DNA of 64,000 bases from Candidatus Caenarcanales bacterium. Lineage in GTDB: Bacteria > Cyanobacteriota > Vampirovibrionia > LMEP-6097. How positions within the stretch are numbered: position 1 is the first letter of the stretch; every line of letters starts with the position of its first letter. The stretch spans positions 1 to 64,000 of the forward strand of contig JABSOS010000005.1 in assembly GCA_013216135.1 (NCBI GenBank), given 5' to 3'. Shown in pieces: positions 15,052 to 23,478 of this stretch. A model generated the notes under the pieces. The model was not told where the DNA came from. It saw nothing but the letters and a program-made list of their open reading frames with translations, and did not search any database. A program made the translations under genes and the position numbers.

Positions 15052-18000
15052 TTGGCAAATGGTGTTATTATCTTGAAAGTGCGTGCACGTTTATCGCCAC
15101 TAACAAAGGATCCTAGTAGCACTGAGTATCGCCTTAATAGGAGAGTATCTGTAGCTGAACCTGCAGATTTGCAAGCAACTTTTAAAGAAGAAAGCGCACG
15201 ATTAATTAGACAAATTAAAGAACAGCTTAGTACTTTGCAAGGAAACGACTCTGTAGTTTCAATAGCTAAGAGTATTTCTGAAGAAGATAAAAAGTTTTTT
15301 ATAATGCTTTATAAAAATACTTTTCCTGGGGCTGATGATTATGATTTTGCTGAATTACTTTTAAGTAGTGATGTCGCTACTTTTAAAAATACTCTTGAGA
15401 AAATTGAAGAAAAGTCATATCATCCAGAAACATTTTATACATTGAAAACTAATTTCTCTGATTTAACGTCTTCCAAAGAATCTAATTTCAAACCAGTTCC
15501 TCGTTTTTCACTCGAAAAAAATAAGAGTCAAGTGCACCAGGGTATCCAGGAAAGATCCTTATATCTTATTAAAGAAGCTTTACCTCATAAGCAGATAAAA
15601 AGTTTGATTGAATATGGTAACACTAAGTTTTTCTTAAATGAAAATAATGATTCAACACGGGAAAGCAAAATTTTAAAAAAAATAATCAAAAAATATTTTC
15701 CTAAATATTCTATAAATGATTTATCAAAATTTTTAGACGATGTATTTGAGACTGAGTCTTTAAAAAATAAGTTGTTTCAAGTTATTGATAAGGAATGTAA
15801 AATTGAAGCTATTGAGAAATTAAGAAACTATTACTTAACTCAGTTTTATGTTGCCCAAGATAAAGATAAATTTGAAAATATTCCTCAAGCTTTAATTCAA
15901 AGGGATTTTACTAATATTCAATATAAAGCTAATCAAGAATTTTTGTCTTTGGTTAATAATTTTTACAATTCAGGTGAATTCACAAGATTTGAGAATCGGG
16001 TTTTAAATACTTATATTCAACATTCTGATATTACGGTAAGTATAGACTCGAAACCTCATAAAGCTTTTCAAATAACTATTCCAGGTAATTTAGATGAATT
16101 TCAAAAAGGTGACTCTAGCTCACTTATTAATAAATCTCCTTTTTATATTTTTAAAGATGATAGTAATGAGTTAAAAGTATATAGCGAATATTCACAGTCT
16201 ATTTTAAACAATGAAGATGCAGAAGCCTTGATTGACGAGACAAAACAAGTAATTTTTTTACGTGAGTTGCAAGCTGCAAAGCACTTTCAGGATGATTATG
16301 AAAAAAATGATAAGAAGTTTAATTTCAAATTAAATGATAGTTCATTATCCAGCTATTCTAAATATGTAATTGAAAATAATCTCCAGGAAAAGAATCAAGC
16401 ATTTCTTGCTTTTGCATATAATAATCGCAAAACACTAGAAACCTTGTGGGGGCTTGCTTATAATAAAGTCTTTAATCGTGGTACCTGGGAGCGATTTTTG
16501 ATTAATCAAGCTTTTAAGGAAATTCCTAAAGGTGAAGGTGGAAGTGTAAGGAGTATTACTACTAAGTCGATCAGGGCTTTTCAGGATAAAGCTAAACAAT
16601 TATTTTCTTCTCTTGATAAAGAAATTAAAGAACATCCTTATTATAATTATCGTAAGGATAAAACTGATTTTAGTGATTTTAGTATAGTTGGTGCTGCTTC
16701 AGGAAAGGGTATGCAAACTTTAATCTCAGATAATAATTATATTTATCCAGAAATTCCCTTCTTAAAAGATTTGAGAAAACATAAAGCTTCTGATAGAGAT
16801 ACACCTGCTGGGCTTAATTTAATAACTACCAATGTTTTAAATCAACTTATAAAATCAAATGATGGTTTTATAAATTCAAAATTAATCAGTGATTCACTTG
16901 AAGGTGAGTTTGCAAAAGCTGAAATAGAGTTTAGAGATAAAGTTTTGAATATTATCTCAGATTCTGGAAAAGTAAAAAAAACTGATTCATCTCACATAGG
17001 TTTGAATTCAATTAAGGGTGACGCTTGGGAGCAGCTTGCTATTTCTTTTTTAAATTTAAAGTACCCAGATTCAGAGATTGTTCCCCAGCTATGTACTTAT
17101 GTCGATCATGAGACTGGAATTTATACTCATAGAGTTGATGCTGCTGTAAAGAACTCTGAGGGTAAGTGGGATCTTTTTGAGGTTAAATGGGGTGGTGATA
17201 ATGGTAATGCAGATTTTGCAATTAATGAAAGTATTCTGAAGCAGAGGAAGTCTGCAAAATTAACAGGGCAAGATAAATATTTTGGTGATTACACTGTGTT
17301 TACTCTAACTGACGGTTACACTCTTAGACAAGATTTTAAAGACCAAGGAATTAAAGTTGAAGACTCATATTCGTTTTTGGACTCTTTAGGTAAAACCTCT
17401 TTACAGGATGCCCCTCTTGAGATACTAGATAAACTCGAGAATGCTGCAAAGGCTGGTAAAAAAGATTATTTAGCTTTCGTTACAGATTTGTTGTTAAACA
17501 TAAATATTCAAGCTCAAAAAAGAGACTTCACTGCTGAAGAAAGGCAAAGCTTCATTATTAAAGGTATTGGTGAAGTTTTAGGGTTTGATGATGATAAATC
17601 TCAAGATGAGTTGAGGAAAGATTTTTTCAGTTCTAAGTATTTTTCTGAGATCTATAACGCAAATGAATTTTACGGAAATTCTGATGCAAGAAATAGAGCT
17701 TCAGCATTAATGGTGAATGATAAAGGCGAGCTTGAATTAAAACGAAACTTAAAACACTTAGTCGGTATGAATGCAACTTTAGAAGCCTCATTAAATAAAA
17801 AAATAGATGAATATAATCCAGAAGAAAATGCTGATGAGACTAAGATAGATATAAAAGAACTAGAGAAAAAAGTTAAGAATCTAACTTATAAAGAATTTCA
17901 AGATTTAGTTGATTCTAAAATAACTAATTTGAAAGAACAGCAATCTTCTAGCTCAAAAGAGCAAGTAGAAGAACTTTTATCGATTAAAGCAAAGAATATG

Positions 18001-20181
18001 CTTGACCGTTTGATGATGAAAGATTTTAAGAATTTAGTTTTATCTGAGTTTGGTGAGGGACTCGATAGAATTCAGTTTATAAATAAAGTATTACAACCTA
18101 ACGAATCAGAGAAAGCTATTAAGCAAGACTCGATGTATTCTTCAGAAGACAAAATTTTTTATTTGATGATAGAACTTTTAAAAGATGATGATTTAAAAGA
18201 TCAGTTATTTAAACCCCAAAGCCAGTTAGATTTTCTAGATGATTTTAGTAGTAGTTCTTCTAAGGTTTATTACAGTTGGTTAACTTTAGCTAATACTAGA
18301 AATAAAGCCTTGAGTGAGGAAAAGAAAGATGATCTTTTAAACTTTGTCAAGCTTTTAATGGAAAAGGAAGTGGAAGGTGTATCTTTTGATGAGTACTATT
18401 TCTATTTTGATGACCCACATAAATACATAGAGACCATTAATGCAACTGCATTTGAAAATCCAAATGTAAAAGATTCGAAATTGATTCGTGATATTTACTT
18501 AATTTCAATGTCAGTTTTGCACAGTGATTCTCGTAATGGTCCTGATCAAATAGACTTCTACAGTTCTAGAGATTATAAGAAACTTATAAGGAAGTTTAGA
18601 CAGGAACTCGGTGGTAGTTTTATTGATTCATTAGATAGTGCAATTGAAAAAGATAAAAATAACTTAGAACCTAAAAAGCTTTCTTTGTTACACGTTAACC
18701 AAAATTTAGTTTTAGACGCTATGAATGATTACTCTGAGTTGTCATATAGGCAAGCAAGGCAACATTTAGCAATTATAAATTCTTTACTCAAGGGAGAGCC
18801 AGAGAAAGTTCTTAATACAATTCGTGCAATTTCTCAAAATAAAGAGAAGGGAGCTTTGATTTTAGATAATCCCAATCTTAAAATTAATAAACTTCTTCAA
18901 AAACTTCTTAGGATTACTGTAGGAGCTCTTTATGAAAATTCATCATTAAGAAGAAAAATTAAAAAAGATATTCCTTTATTAAAAGATATCATTCACTTTA
19001 ATGAAAAGTTTATTGATTTAAATCAAGTTTATGAAAATCAAGATTTAATAAATCTAATGGAAAAAGTTATCGGTTTTAAAACAAACTTTTTTAATGATGA
19101 AAGTCTCAGAGATTTATTAGATAAGTATGTATTAAGGTCTTTAAATTCAATGGAGCAGTCTCAAGATGCTAACGATATTAAAGCTGGCTTGAGTCTTTTT
19201 CAAGATTATATAACTAACCAGAGTTCCTATGATATTCCATCTAGAGTTAATACTCTTTCAAGAATGTTTGACTTATTTAATAAGAATTTTGATGAGATTT
19301 TTAAAGGTGAAGAAGAGGTAGATGAGGAGTTAGTAAAATATCTTTATATTTCATTAATAGGTTTGCAGGAAAAAGAGCTGGAGCCACATGTGCAGTCTAA
19401 AGTTGCAGAAACTAGTATTTCTTTACTCAGTAAATTAACTAGCTATCTTGAAGATAAGTCTATTAGATTTGAGCACTTGCCAATCTTAACCATATTTCAA
19501 TCAAGTGAAAATGGTTTTGCTATAAGAGACAGGAATTTAATTGATTCCTCAAAATTCTTTTTAGAAAAATATGGACTGAATGCTGCAGCAAATGAAGATT
19601 ATCAGAAATTTGTAGCAGAGGAAGCTTACAGGATTTTCACATCATTTGACGGTGGTCTTGACCCTAGATTACAGGTTTCAAACGATGATATAGGTGTTAG
19701 TAACATTTTGAAATTTTGTAACGCTATCATAAATCATGATTTAGAGTTAATCAAAATTTTAGAAAAAAATATAGATACCTTTGATGTATTGGACTCAAAG
19801 AAAGAGTATCGGTTAGAAAAGTTATTAGAAGGTATTATCGATAGAACTGAGGCTTACACTAAGATGCTTGTTGATATAGCCTTGGAAATTCCAAGTGAAG
19901 CAGAAGCTCGTATTTTAGGTATGCATGGCTCTTCTATGTTACAAGCTACGTTAGCTGAAAGTTTTACTTTTATGGAAAGACTTGCTAATAGTAGCTCTTA
20001 TAAGCATAATGAGAAAATCTATAAACTCTTTAATAGCTTGAAAGATGCTTATGTAGATGAAGGCTTGAAAAATAGAATCAGTAATAAATTTGAAGATCAA
20101 AAAAATATAGCTGAGTCAAAAAAGCCAACTGAGCCAGCTAAGAAAAAAAGAAAAAAGAAAAAAGGCTTCGGTGATCTATAG
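15052..20181 (+). CDS. giant hypothetical protein (about 1,700 aa) with an internal PD-(D/E)XK nuclease-like core
   Basis: No family covers this protein as far as I can tell. It is largely helical, Lys/Asp/Glu/Asn-rich, without signal peptide or membrane span. Residues about 655-770 look like a PD-(D/E)XK nuclease core: KGDAWEQLAISFLNLKYPDS (helix with Glu), HRVDAAV (Asp near 696), then WDLFEVKWGG (E-V-K near 709) and a following helix with Gln and Lys. The C-terminus is a basic tail (KKKRKKKKGFGDL). The start is TTG 15052 or, in keeping with promoter spacing elsewhere, GTG 15079, which lies 7 bases after an extended -10. Such architecture would fit a large effector, toxin or defence nuclease. 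It stands alone between the ferredoxin-MBL gene and ndk. Confidence 0.6.
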   Translation: MANGVIILKVRARLSPLTKDPSSTEYRLNRRVSVAEPADLQATFKEESARLIRQIKEQLSTLQGNDSVVSIAKSISEEDKKFFIMLYKNTFPGADDYDFAELLLSSDVATFKNTLEKIEEKSYHPETFYTLKTNFSDLTSSKESNFKPVPRFSLEKNKSQVHQGIQERSLYLIKEALPHKQIKSLIEYGNTKFFLNENNDSTRESKILKKIIKKYFPKYSINDLSKFLDDVFETESLKNKLFQVIDKECKIEAIEKLRNYYLTQFYVAQDKDKFENIPQALIQRDFTNIQYKANQEFLSLVNNFYNSGEFTRFENRVLNTYIQHSDITVSIDSKPHKAFQITIPGNLDEFQKGDSSSLINKSPFYIFKDDSNELKVYSEYSQSILNNEDAEALIDETKQVIFLRELQAAKHFQDDYEKNDKKFNFKLNDSSLSSYSKYVIENNLQEKNQAFLAFAYNNRKTLETLWGLAYNKVFNRGTWERFLINQAFKEIPKGEGGSVRSITTKSIRAFQDKAKQLFSSLDKEIKEHPYYNYRKDKTDFSDFSIVGAASGKGMQTLISDNNYIYPEIPFLKDLRKHKASDRDTPAGLNLITTNVLNQLIKSNDGFINSKLISDSLEGEFAKAEIEFRDKVLNIISDSGKVKKTDSSHIGLNSIKGDAWEQLAISFLNLKYPDSEIVPQLCTYVDHETGIYTHRVDAAVKNSEGKWDLFEVKWGGDNGNADFAINESILKQRKSAKLTGQDKYFGDYTVFTLTDGYTLRQDFKDQGIKVEDSYSFLDSLGKTSLQDAPLEILDKLENAAKAGKKDYLAFVTDLLLNINIQAQKRDFTAEERQSFIIKGIGEVLGFDDDKSQDELRKDFFSSKYFSEIYNANEFYGNSDARNRASALMVNDKGELELKRNLKHLVGMNATLEASLNKKIDEYNPEENADETKIDIKELEKKVKNLTYKEFQDLVDSKITNLKEQQSSSSKEQVEELLSIKAKNMLDRLMMKDFKNLVLSEFGEGLDRIQFINKVLQPNESEKAIKQDSMYSSEDKIFYLMIELLKDDDLKDQLFKPQSQLDFLDDFSSSSSKVYYSWLTLANTRNKALSEEKKDDLLNFVKLLMEKEVEGVSFDEYYFYFDDPHKYIETINATAFENPNVKDSKLIRDIYLISMSVLHSDSRNGPDQIDFYSSRDYKKLIRKFRQELGGSFIDSLDSAIEKDKNNLEPKKLSLLHVNQNLVLDAMNDYSELSYRQARQHLAIINSLLKGEPEKVLNTIRAISQNKEKGALILDNPNLKINKLLQKLLRITVGALYENSSLRRKIKKDIPLLKDIIHFNEKFIDLNQVYENQDLINLMEKVIGFKTNFFNDESLRDLLDKYVLRSLNSMEQSQDANDIKAGLSLFQDYITNQSSYDIPSRVNTLSRMFDLFNKNFDEIFKGEEEVDEELVKYLYISLIGLQEKELEPHVQSKVAETSISLLSKLTSYLEDKSIRFEHLPILTIFQSSENGFAIRDRNLIDSSKFFLEKYGLNAAANEDYQKFVAEEAYRIFTSFDGGLDPRLQVSNDDIGVSNILKFCNAIINHDLELIKILEKNIDTFDVLDSKKEYRLEKLLEGIIDRTEAYTKMLVDIALEIPSEAEARILGMHGSSMLQATLAESFTFMERLANSSSYKHNEKIYKLFNSLKDAYVDEGLKNRISNKFEDQKNIAESKKPTEPAKKKRKKKKGFGDL
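15063..15071 (+). promoter_or_regulatory. extended -10 (TGn-TATTAT) inside the start region of the giant gene
   Basis: TG-T-TATTAT ends 7 bases before the in-frame GTG at 15079. If used, it moves the protein start from TTG 15052 to GTG 15079. Confidence 0.4.
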
Positions 20182-20198
20182 TTCAAGAAATAACTTTT

Positions 20199-20207
20199 TG
20201 CTATAAT
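20199..20207 (+). promoter_or_regulatory. extended -10 (TGn-TATAAT) for ndk, leaderless
   Basis: TG-C-TATAAT, a consensus extended -10, ends 7 bases before the ATG at 20215; no Shine-Dalgarno sequence. Confidence 0.7.
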
Positions 20208-20214
20208 CACACGC

Positions 20215-20685
20215 ATGAGTCAAAAAACTTTTTTAGCGGTAAAACCAGAAGCATTCAAAAGAAATGATGCTGTAGGTATTGTAAAAATGTTAGAAGAAGG
20301 TTTAGATGCTAAATGTGTGTCTATGAAAGTTTATACTCCTTCTAAAGAGCTTGCTGAAGCTCACTACGCTGTACATAGTGAAAGACCATTTTTTAGTGAG
20401 TTAATTGTATCTTTTACTTCAGGTCCTGTTTTAGGAATGGTTTGGGAAGGTGAAGGAATTATCGATAAAGCTAGAACTCTTATGGGAGCTACTAACCCAG
20501 AAGAAGCTGCTGAAGGAACTATTCGTAAGAACTTCGCTAAGAGTATTGGTGATAATGCTATTCACGGGAGTGATGCTGCTGAAACTGCTGAGAATGAAAT
20601 TAAACTTCATTTCCCAGAAGCTGAATTCTCTGAAATTGCTAGCCCAAGTGCTAAAGCTGAAGATTTAGTTAAAGCTGTTGCTTAG
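20215..20685 (+). CDS. ndk: nucleoside diphosphate kinase
   Basis: Ndk balances NTP pools by moving the gamma-phosphate through a phospho-histidine. The active-site histidine sits in NAIHGSDAAETAENEI near residue 118, and FLAVKPEAFKRND at the N-terminus and VWEGEGIIDKARTLMGATNP near 80 are family motifs. SDAAETA replaces the common SDSxExA. The 156 residues are slightly longer than usual because of a C-terminal tail. It has a textbook leaderless promoter, although its upstream neighbour ends only 33 bases before the start. Confidence 0.94.
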   Translation: MSQKTFLAVKPEAFKRNDAVGIVKMLEEGLDAKCVSMKVYTPSKELAEAHYAVHSERPFFSELIVSFTSGPVLGMVWEGEGIIDKARTLMGATNPEEAAEGTIRKNFAKSIGDNAIHGSDAAETAENEIKLHFPEAEFSEIASPSAKAEDLVKAVA

Positions 20686-20710
20686 TTTTTACAATAAAAG
20701 GGCTTGAGTT

Positions 20711-21232
20711 GTGGATTTTAAAGCTGGTTCTCCAATCCATCAGAGAGATATTCTTAAATTTTTTGGTGGTCCTGATCTGAATTTAGATAAGCCAACTAAC
20801 GATTTTTTTGTTAGTCCTGTAACTTATCGAGAGTATACTGGTAAGCCTGATCCTGAAACTAGAAAGGCTGCAATCAAATTATCTATGGTTGCTGGTAATA
20901 AAGTGAACCGTTTAGGGGTTCAAAATTTTGATTCGAGACCAAGATTTGATGGGACATTAACAAAGATTGGTGAATCACAGCAATTAAAATTCCAGTTGAA
21001 GCCTTCAGGAGATACTCGTTACTCTTTCTTCTTGCCTGTTCCTGATGAGATTCTTGCACCTGATAATATGCAATCATCTGATTTAATTACTTCTGATGAA
21101 GCTCAATTAGCTGCTAATGAAGTAAGAAAGTCATTAGATGAAGCTTTCTTTCTTGCAAGTCAACATGTCGATAAAGAGAAAAAGGCAAAAGAAATTTTAA
21201 AATCATTAGAATCTGCATACAACGCCAGCTAA
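20711..21232 (+). CDS. hypothetical protein, 173 aa
   Basis: I do not recognise this protein. The GTG start at 20711 lies 25 bases after the ndk stop; a TACAAT box at 20690-20695 would give a leader of about 9 bases. The central part looks beta-rich (QLKFQLKPSGDTRYSFFLPV) and the last 55 residues look helical and charged (VRKSLDEAFFLASQHVDKEK). This beta-then-helix layout is shared in outline with the orphans at 50071 and 51725, but I cannot show homology. No signal peptide. It lies between ndk and rpsP. Confidence 0.5.
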   Translation: MDFKAGSPIHQRDILKFFGGPDLNLDKPTNDFFVSPVTYREYTGKPDPETRKAAIKLSMVAGNKVNRLGVQNFDSRPRFDGTLTKIGESQQLKFQLKPSGDTRYSFFLPVPDEILAPDNMQSSDLITSDEAQLAANEVRKSLDEAFFLASQHVDKEKKAKEILKSLESAYNAS

Positions 21233-21273
21233 AAAACCTTAATCAAACTTAAACATTTCCTCATAAATTAATC

Positions 21274-21302
21274 TTGCAATAATTTATCAAGTGCGATAGA
21301 AT
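21274..21302 (+). promoter_or_regulatory. promoter TTGCAA-17-TAGAAT for rpsP
   Basis: The -35 TTGCAA at 21274-21279 and -10 TAGAAT at 21297-21302 have optimal 17-base spacing. The -10 ends 9 bases before the ATG at 21312, so the leader is 0-3 bases. Confidence 0.75.
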
Positions 21303-21311
21303 AATCTGCCT

Positions 21312-21755
21312 ATGCTAAAAATTAGGCTACAACGCTTCGGTAAAAAGAAATATCCTATTTACAGGATTGCTGTAATGCACAGCACTGTAAAAAGAGATGG
21401 TAAGCCAGTTGAGAAACTTGGTTTCTACAACCCACACACTAAAGAATTAATCCTTAATGAAGAAAGATTTAATTACTGGAAAGGTGTAGGTGCTCAGGTT
21501 ACTGATACTGTAGCTAAATTAGTAACTAGAGGTCTTACTCATAACTTAGCTGAAGGTAACTTTAAGTTCGTAGCTAAGACTAGAGAAGAAAAAGAAGAAT
21601 TAAAAGCGACTATTAAAGCTAAGAATACTAAAATAGGAAAAGCTGAGAAGAAGCGTAAAGAAGCTGAGGCTGAAGCTGCTAAAGCAAAGGCTGAAGAAGA
21701 GGCTGCTGCTAAAGCTGAGGCAGAAGCTGAAAAATCTGAAGAAGCTGCAGCGTAA
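21312..21755 (+). CDS. rpsP: 30S ribosomal protein S16
   Basis: S16 is a small-subunit assembly protein. The N-terminus MLKIRLQRFGKKKYPIYRIA and the GFYNPHTKELILNEERFNYW block are diagnostic. Beyond the usual 80-90 residues it carries a tail of about 60 residues made of Lys, Glu and Ala (KAEAEAEKSEEAAA), likely a charged helix. It is transcribed alone from a strong promoter and ends in an intrinsic terminator; the rimM-trmD-rplS genes that often follow rpsP are absent here. Confidence 0.95.
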   Translation: MLKIRLQRFGKKKYPIYRIAVMHSTVKRDGKPVEKLGFYNPHTKELILNEERFNYWKGVGAQVTDTVAKLVTRGLTHNLAEGNFKFVAKTREEKEELKATIKAKNTKIGKAEKKRKEAEAEAAKAKAEEEAAAKAEAEAEKSEEAAA

Positions 21756-21784
21756 GCTTAGTTTAGTTAAATTTTTGATGGGAG

Positions 21785-21814
21785 ACCCGAGGCCATGCCT
21801 CGGGTTTTTGTTTT
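21785..21814 (+). terminator. rho-independent terminator after rpsP
   Basis: A perfect 9-base stem ACCCGAGGC (21785-21793) and GCCTCGGGT (21797-21805) closes a 3-base loop and is followed by a T-rich tract. Confidence 0.92.
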
Positions 21815-21829
21815 GGGAATAATTAAACT

Positions 21830-23423
21830 ATGGATCCCGATATATCTATAAACTCAAGAGATAAAGTAAATATATCTATTGCTGAGCAAACTAGAGAAAC
21901 TAAGCTGGATCAAATTTCTAAACTTCTTTTAAAAGATTTTGGTGCTAGTGATTCTGATCTTGGTAATTATAGGGCTTTGTCAAGTAAGCTTATTAAGTTA
22001 GAAGATAAGCAAGCTTTTGCTGGAAGCAACTCTAAATCCTAATTTGGATACTTTAATAGATTTAATATCTAACACTGGAGCAGAATACTCTCTCTATTTG
22101 AGTAAAGAGGACCATAAAGCATTTTCAGAAGAGTTTAAAACTATTATTGCTTCTGATAACTATATCGAATTTGGCGAAGATCATATTAAAGACCTTATTG
22201 ATAAATACAAAGATAAAAAGTCTATTGTGAATGATTCGAAAGGTGATGGTGTAGTATTTACTGCTCATACTGAACGTGGGGAACAGGAATTTAGTTCTAT
22301 AGATGACTGGTTGGGTATAGCTAATAAGCCAGTAAATATTAATTCTTTAAGTAGAAATGATTTTTTTAATTTTAAATTTAAGGATGCTGAGAATGCATTG
22401 ATGAAGCATGGTTTTACTAAAGAAGAAGCAGGTACTTTACTTACAGATTTAGCTAATAATGTCATAAACGATAAAGATCAAGACACTTAAAATGGTGATG
22501 AATTATCAAGGTTTGCAAAGAGTAGTTTGTCTAATAAATTAAACATGATCTCAAAGTTAGATTTTATAGATCCAAGTCAAATAAAGAAAGAAGATATTAT
22601 TGAGCTCCTTAACTCTAAAGAGTTTGCTGAGGATGATGGACTTACTAATAAGATTTATGGAATTACTCAGAATCATGGATTTAATGAAGCCGTTATAAAT
22701 TCAGATACTGGTGAAATTGATAGTTTTTTAAAACAAGGCTTGAACCCTAGTGATGATTTTCTTCATCAAATTGATGGTGATAATTCTCAAAAACAGTTTT
22801 ATAGTCCCATCTTTTTTGCAAGTGAGCTACCAGATAAACCTAAAAATAATCAAATTTTCAAAAAACTATTAGAAGTAATTCCAGTCGAATCTTTAACCCC
22901 TAATTCTCAAAACATCAGCTAGATTTCATCTGCAACTGAGAATGTAATTCAATCTGGTAACTTAGAGCGTTTTAAATCAATTGAAGAAAATGAATTTATT
23001 GATCCAATGAAAAAAATTAGTAAAACTAGCAATTTTATTCACTTTGCTATTAAAAGTAATGATTCAGAGATGTTTAATTATATTAAAGATAAATATTTTG
23101 ATGATCCAGATAGTTATGGGCTTTATTTGAATTCTGCAATTGAACAAGCAAGTCAGAAAGAGGGGGGCTTAAACCCTGATGTTTTATCTGGTGCAGTTGA
23201 ATTATTAGATGAAGAGTCAAGTAACACACTTCTGTGGTCTTTATTTCTTCGATTAGACAAAGCTGATGAGCAATTTGACAATCAGTATATTGTAGATATT
23301 TTAAAAGAAATGAAAAGTCAGGGTAAATTAGATCTTGAAAATAAAAGAAATATTGACTTGATTAGGGAAAAAGCAGGTGAGCAAGGCTTAAGTGAGATTA
23401 GTGGTATCTTAGAGGATTTATAA
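21830..23423 (+). pseudogene. decayed ankyrin-like repeat protein gene
   Basis: Four consecutive open segments (21830-22042, 22017-22490, 22491-22922, 22923-23423) read as one protein of about 530 residues. The first junction near 22015 needs a one-base frame change (KQAF then EATLNPNLDTL); the second and third are in-frame stops, TAA at 22488 and TAG at 22920, with protein-like sequence continuing through both. Stretches such as SNFIHFAIKSNDSEMFNYIK resemble ankyrin repeats, though degenerate. An AATAAT-like box lies 6 bases before the ATG. Two stops and a frameshift argue for a dead gene rather than recoding. It sits between the rpsP terminator and the helicase gene. Confidence 0.75.
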
Positions 23424-23444
23424 CTTATTCACCTATTTATACTA

Positions 23445-23472
23445 TTGCAGATCCTGAAAATCCCTATATAAT
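23445..23472 (+). promoter_or_regulatory. promoter TTGCAG-16-TATAAT for the helicase-nuclease gene
   Basis: The -35 TTGCAG is at 23445-23450 and a perfect TATAAT at 23467-23472, ending 6 bases before the ATG at 23479. No Shine-Dalgarno sequence. Confidence 0.7.
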
Positions 23473-23478
23473 CTATAT

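Noticed and set aside
22488-22922. Stop-codon readthrough or alternative genetic code in the ankyrin-like gene
   Set aside because: TAA and TAG both end many intact genes in the window, and the same gene also has a frameshift, so decay is the simpler explanation.
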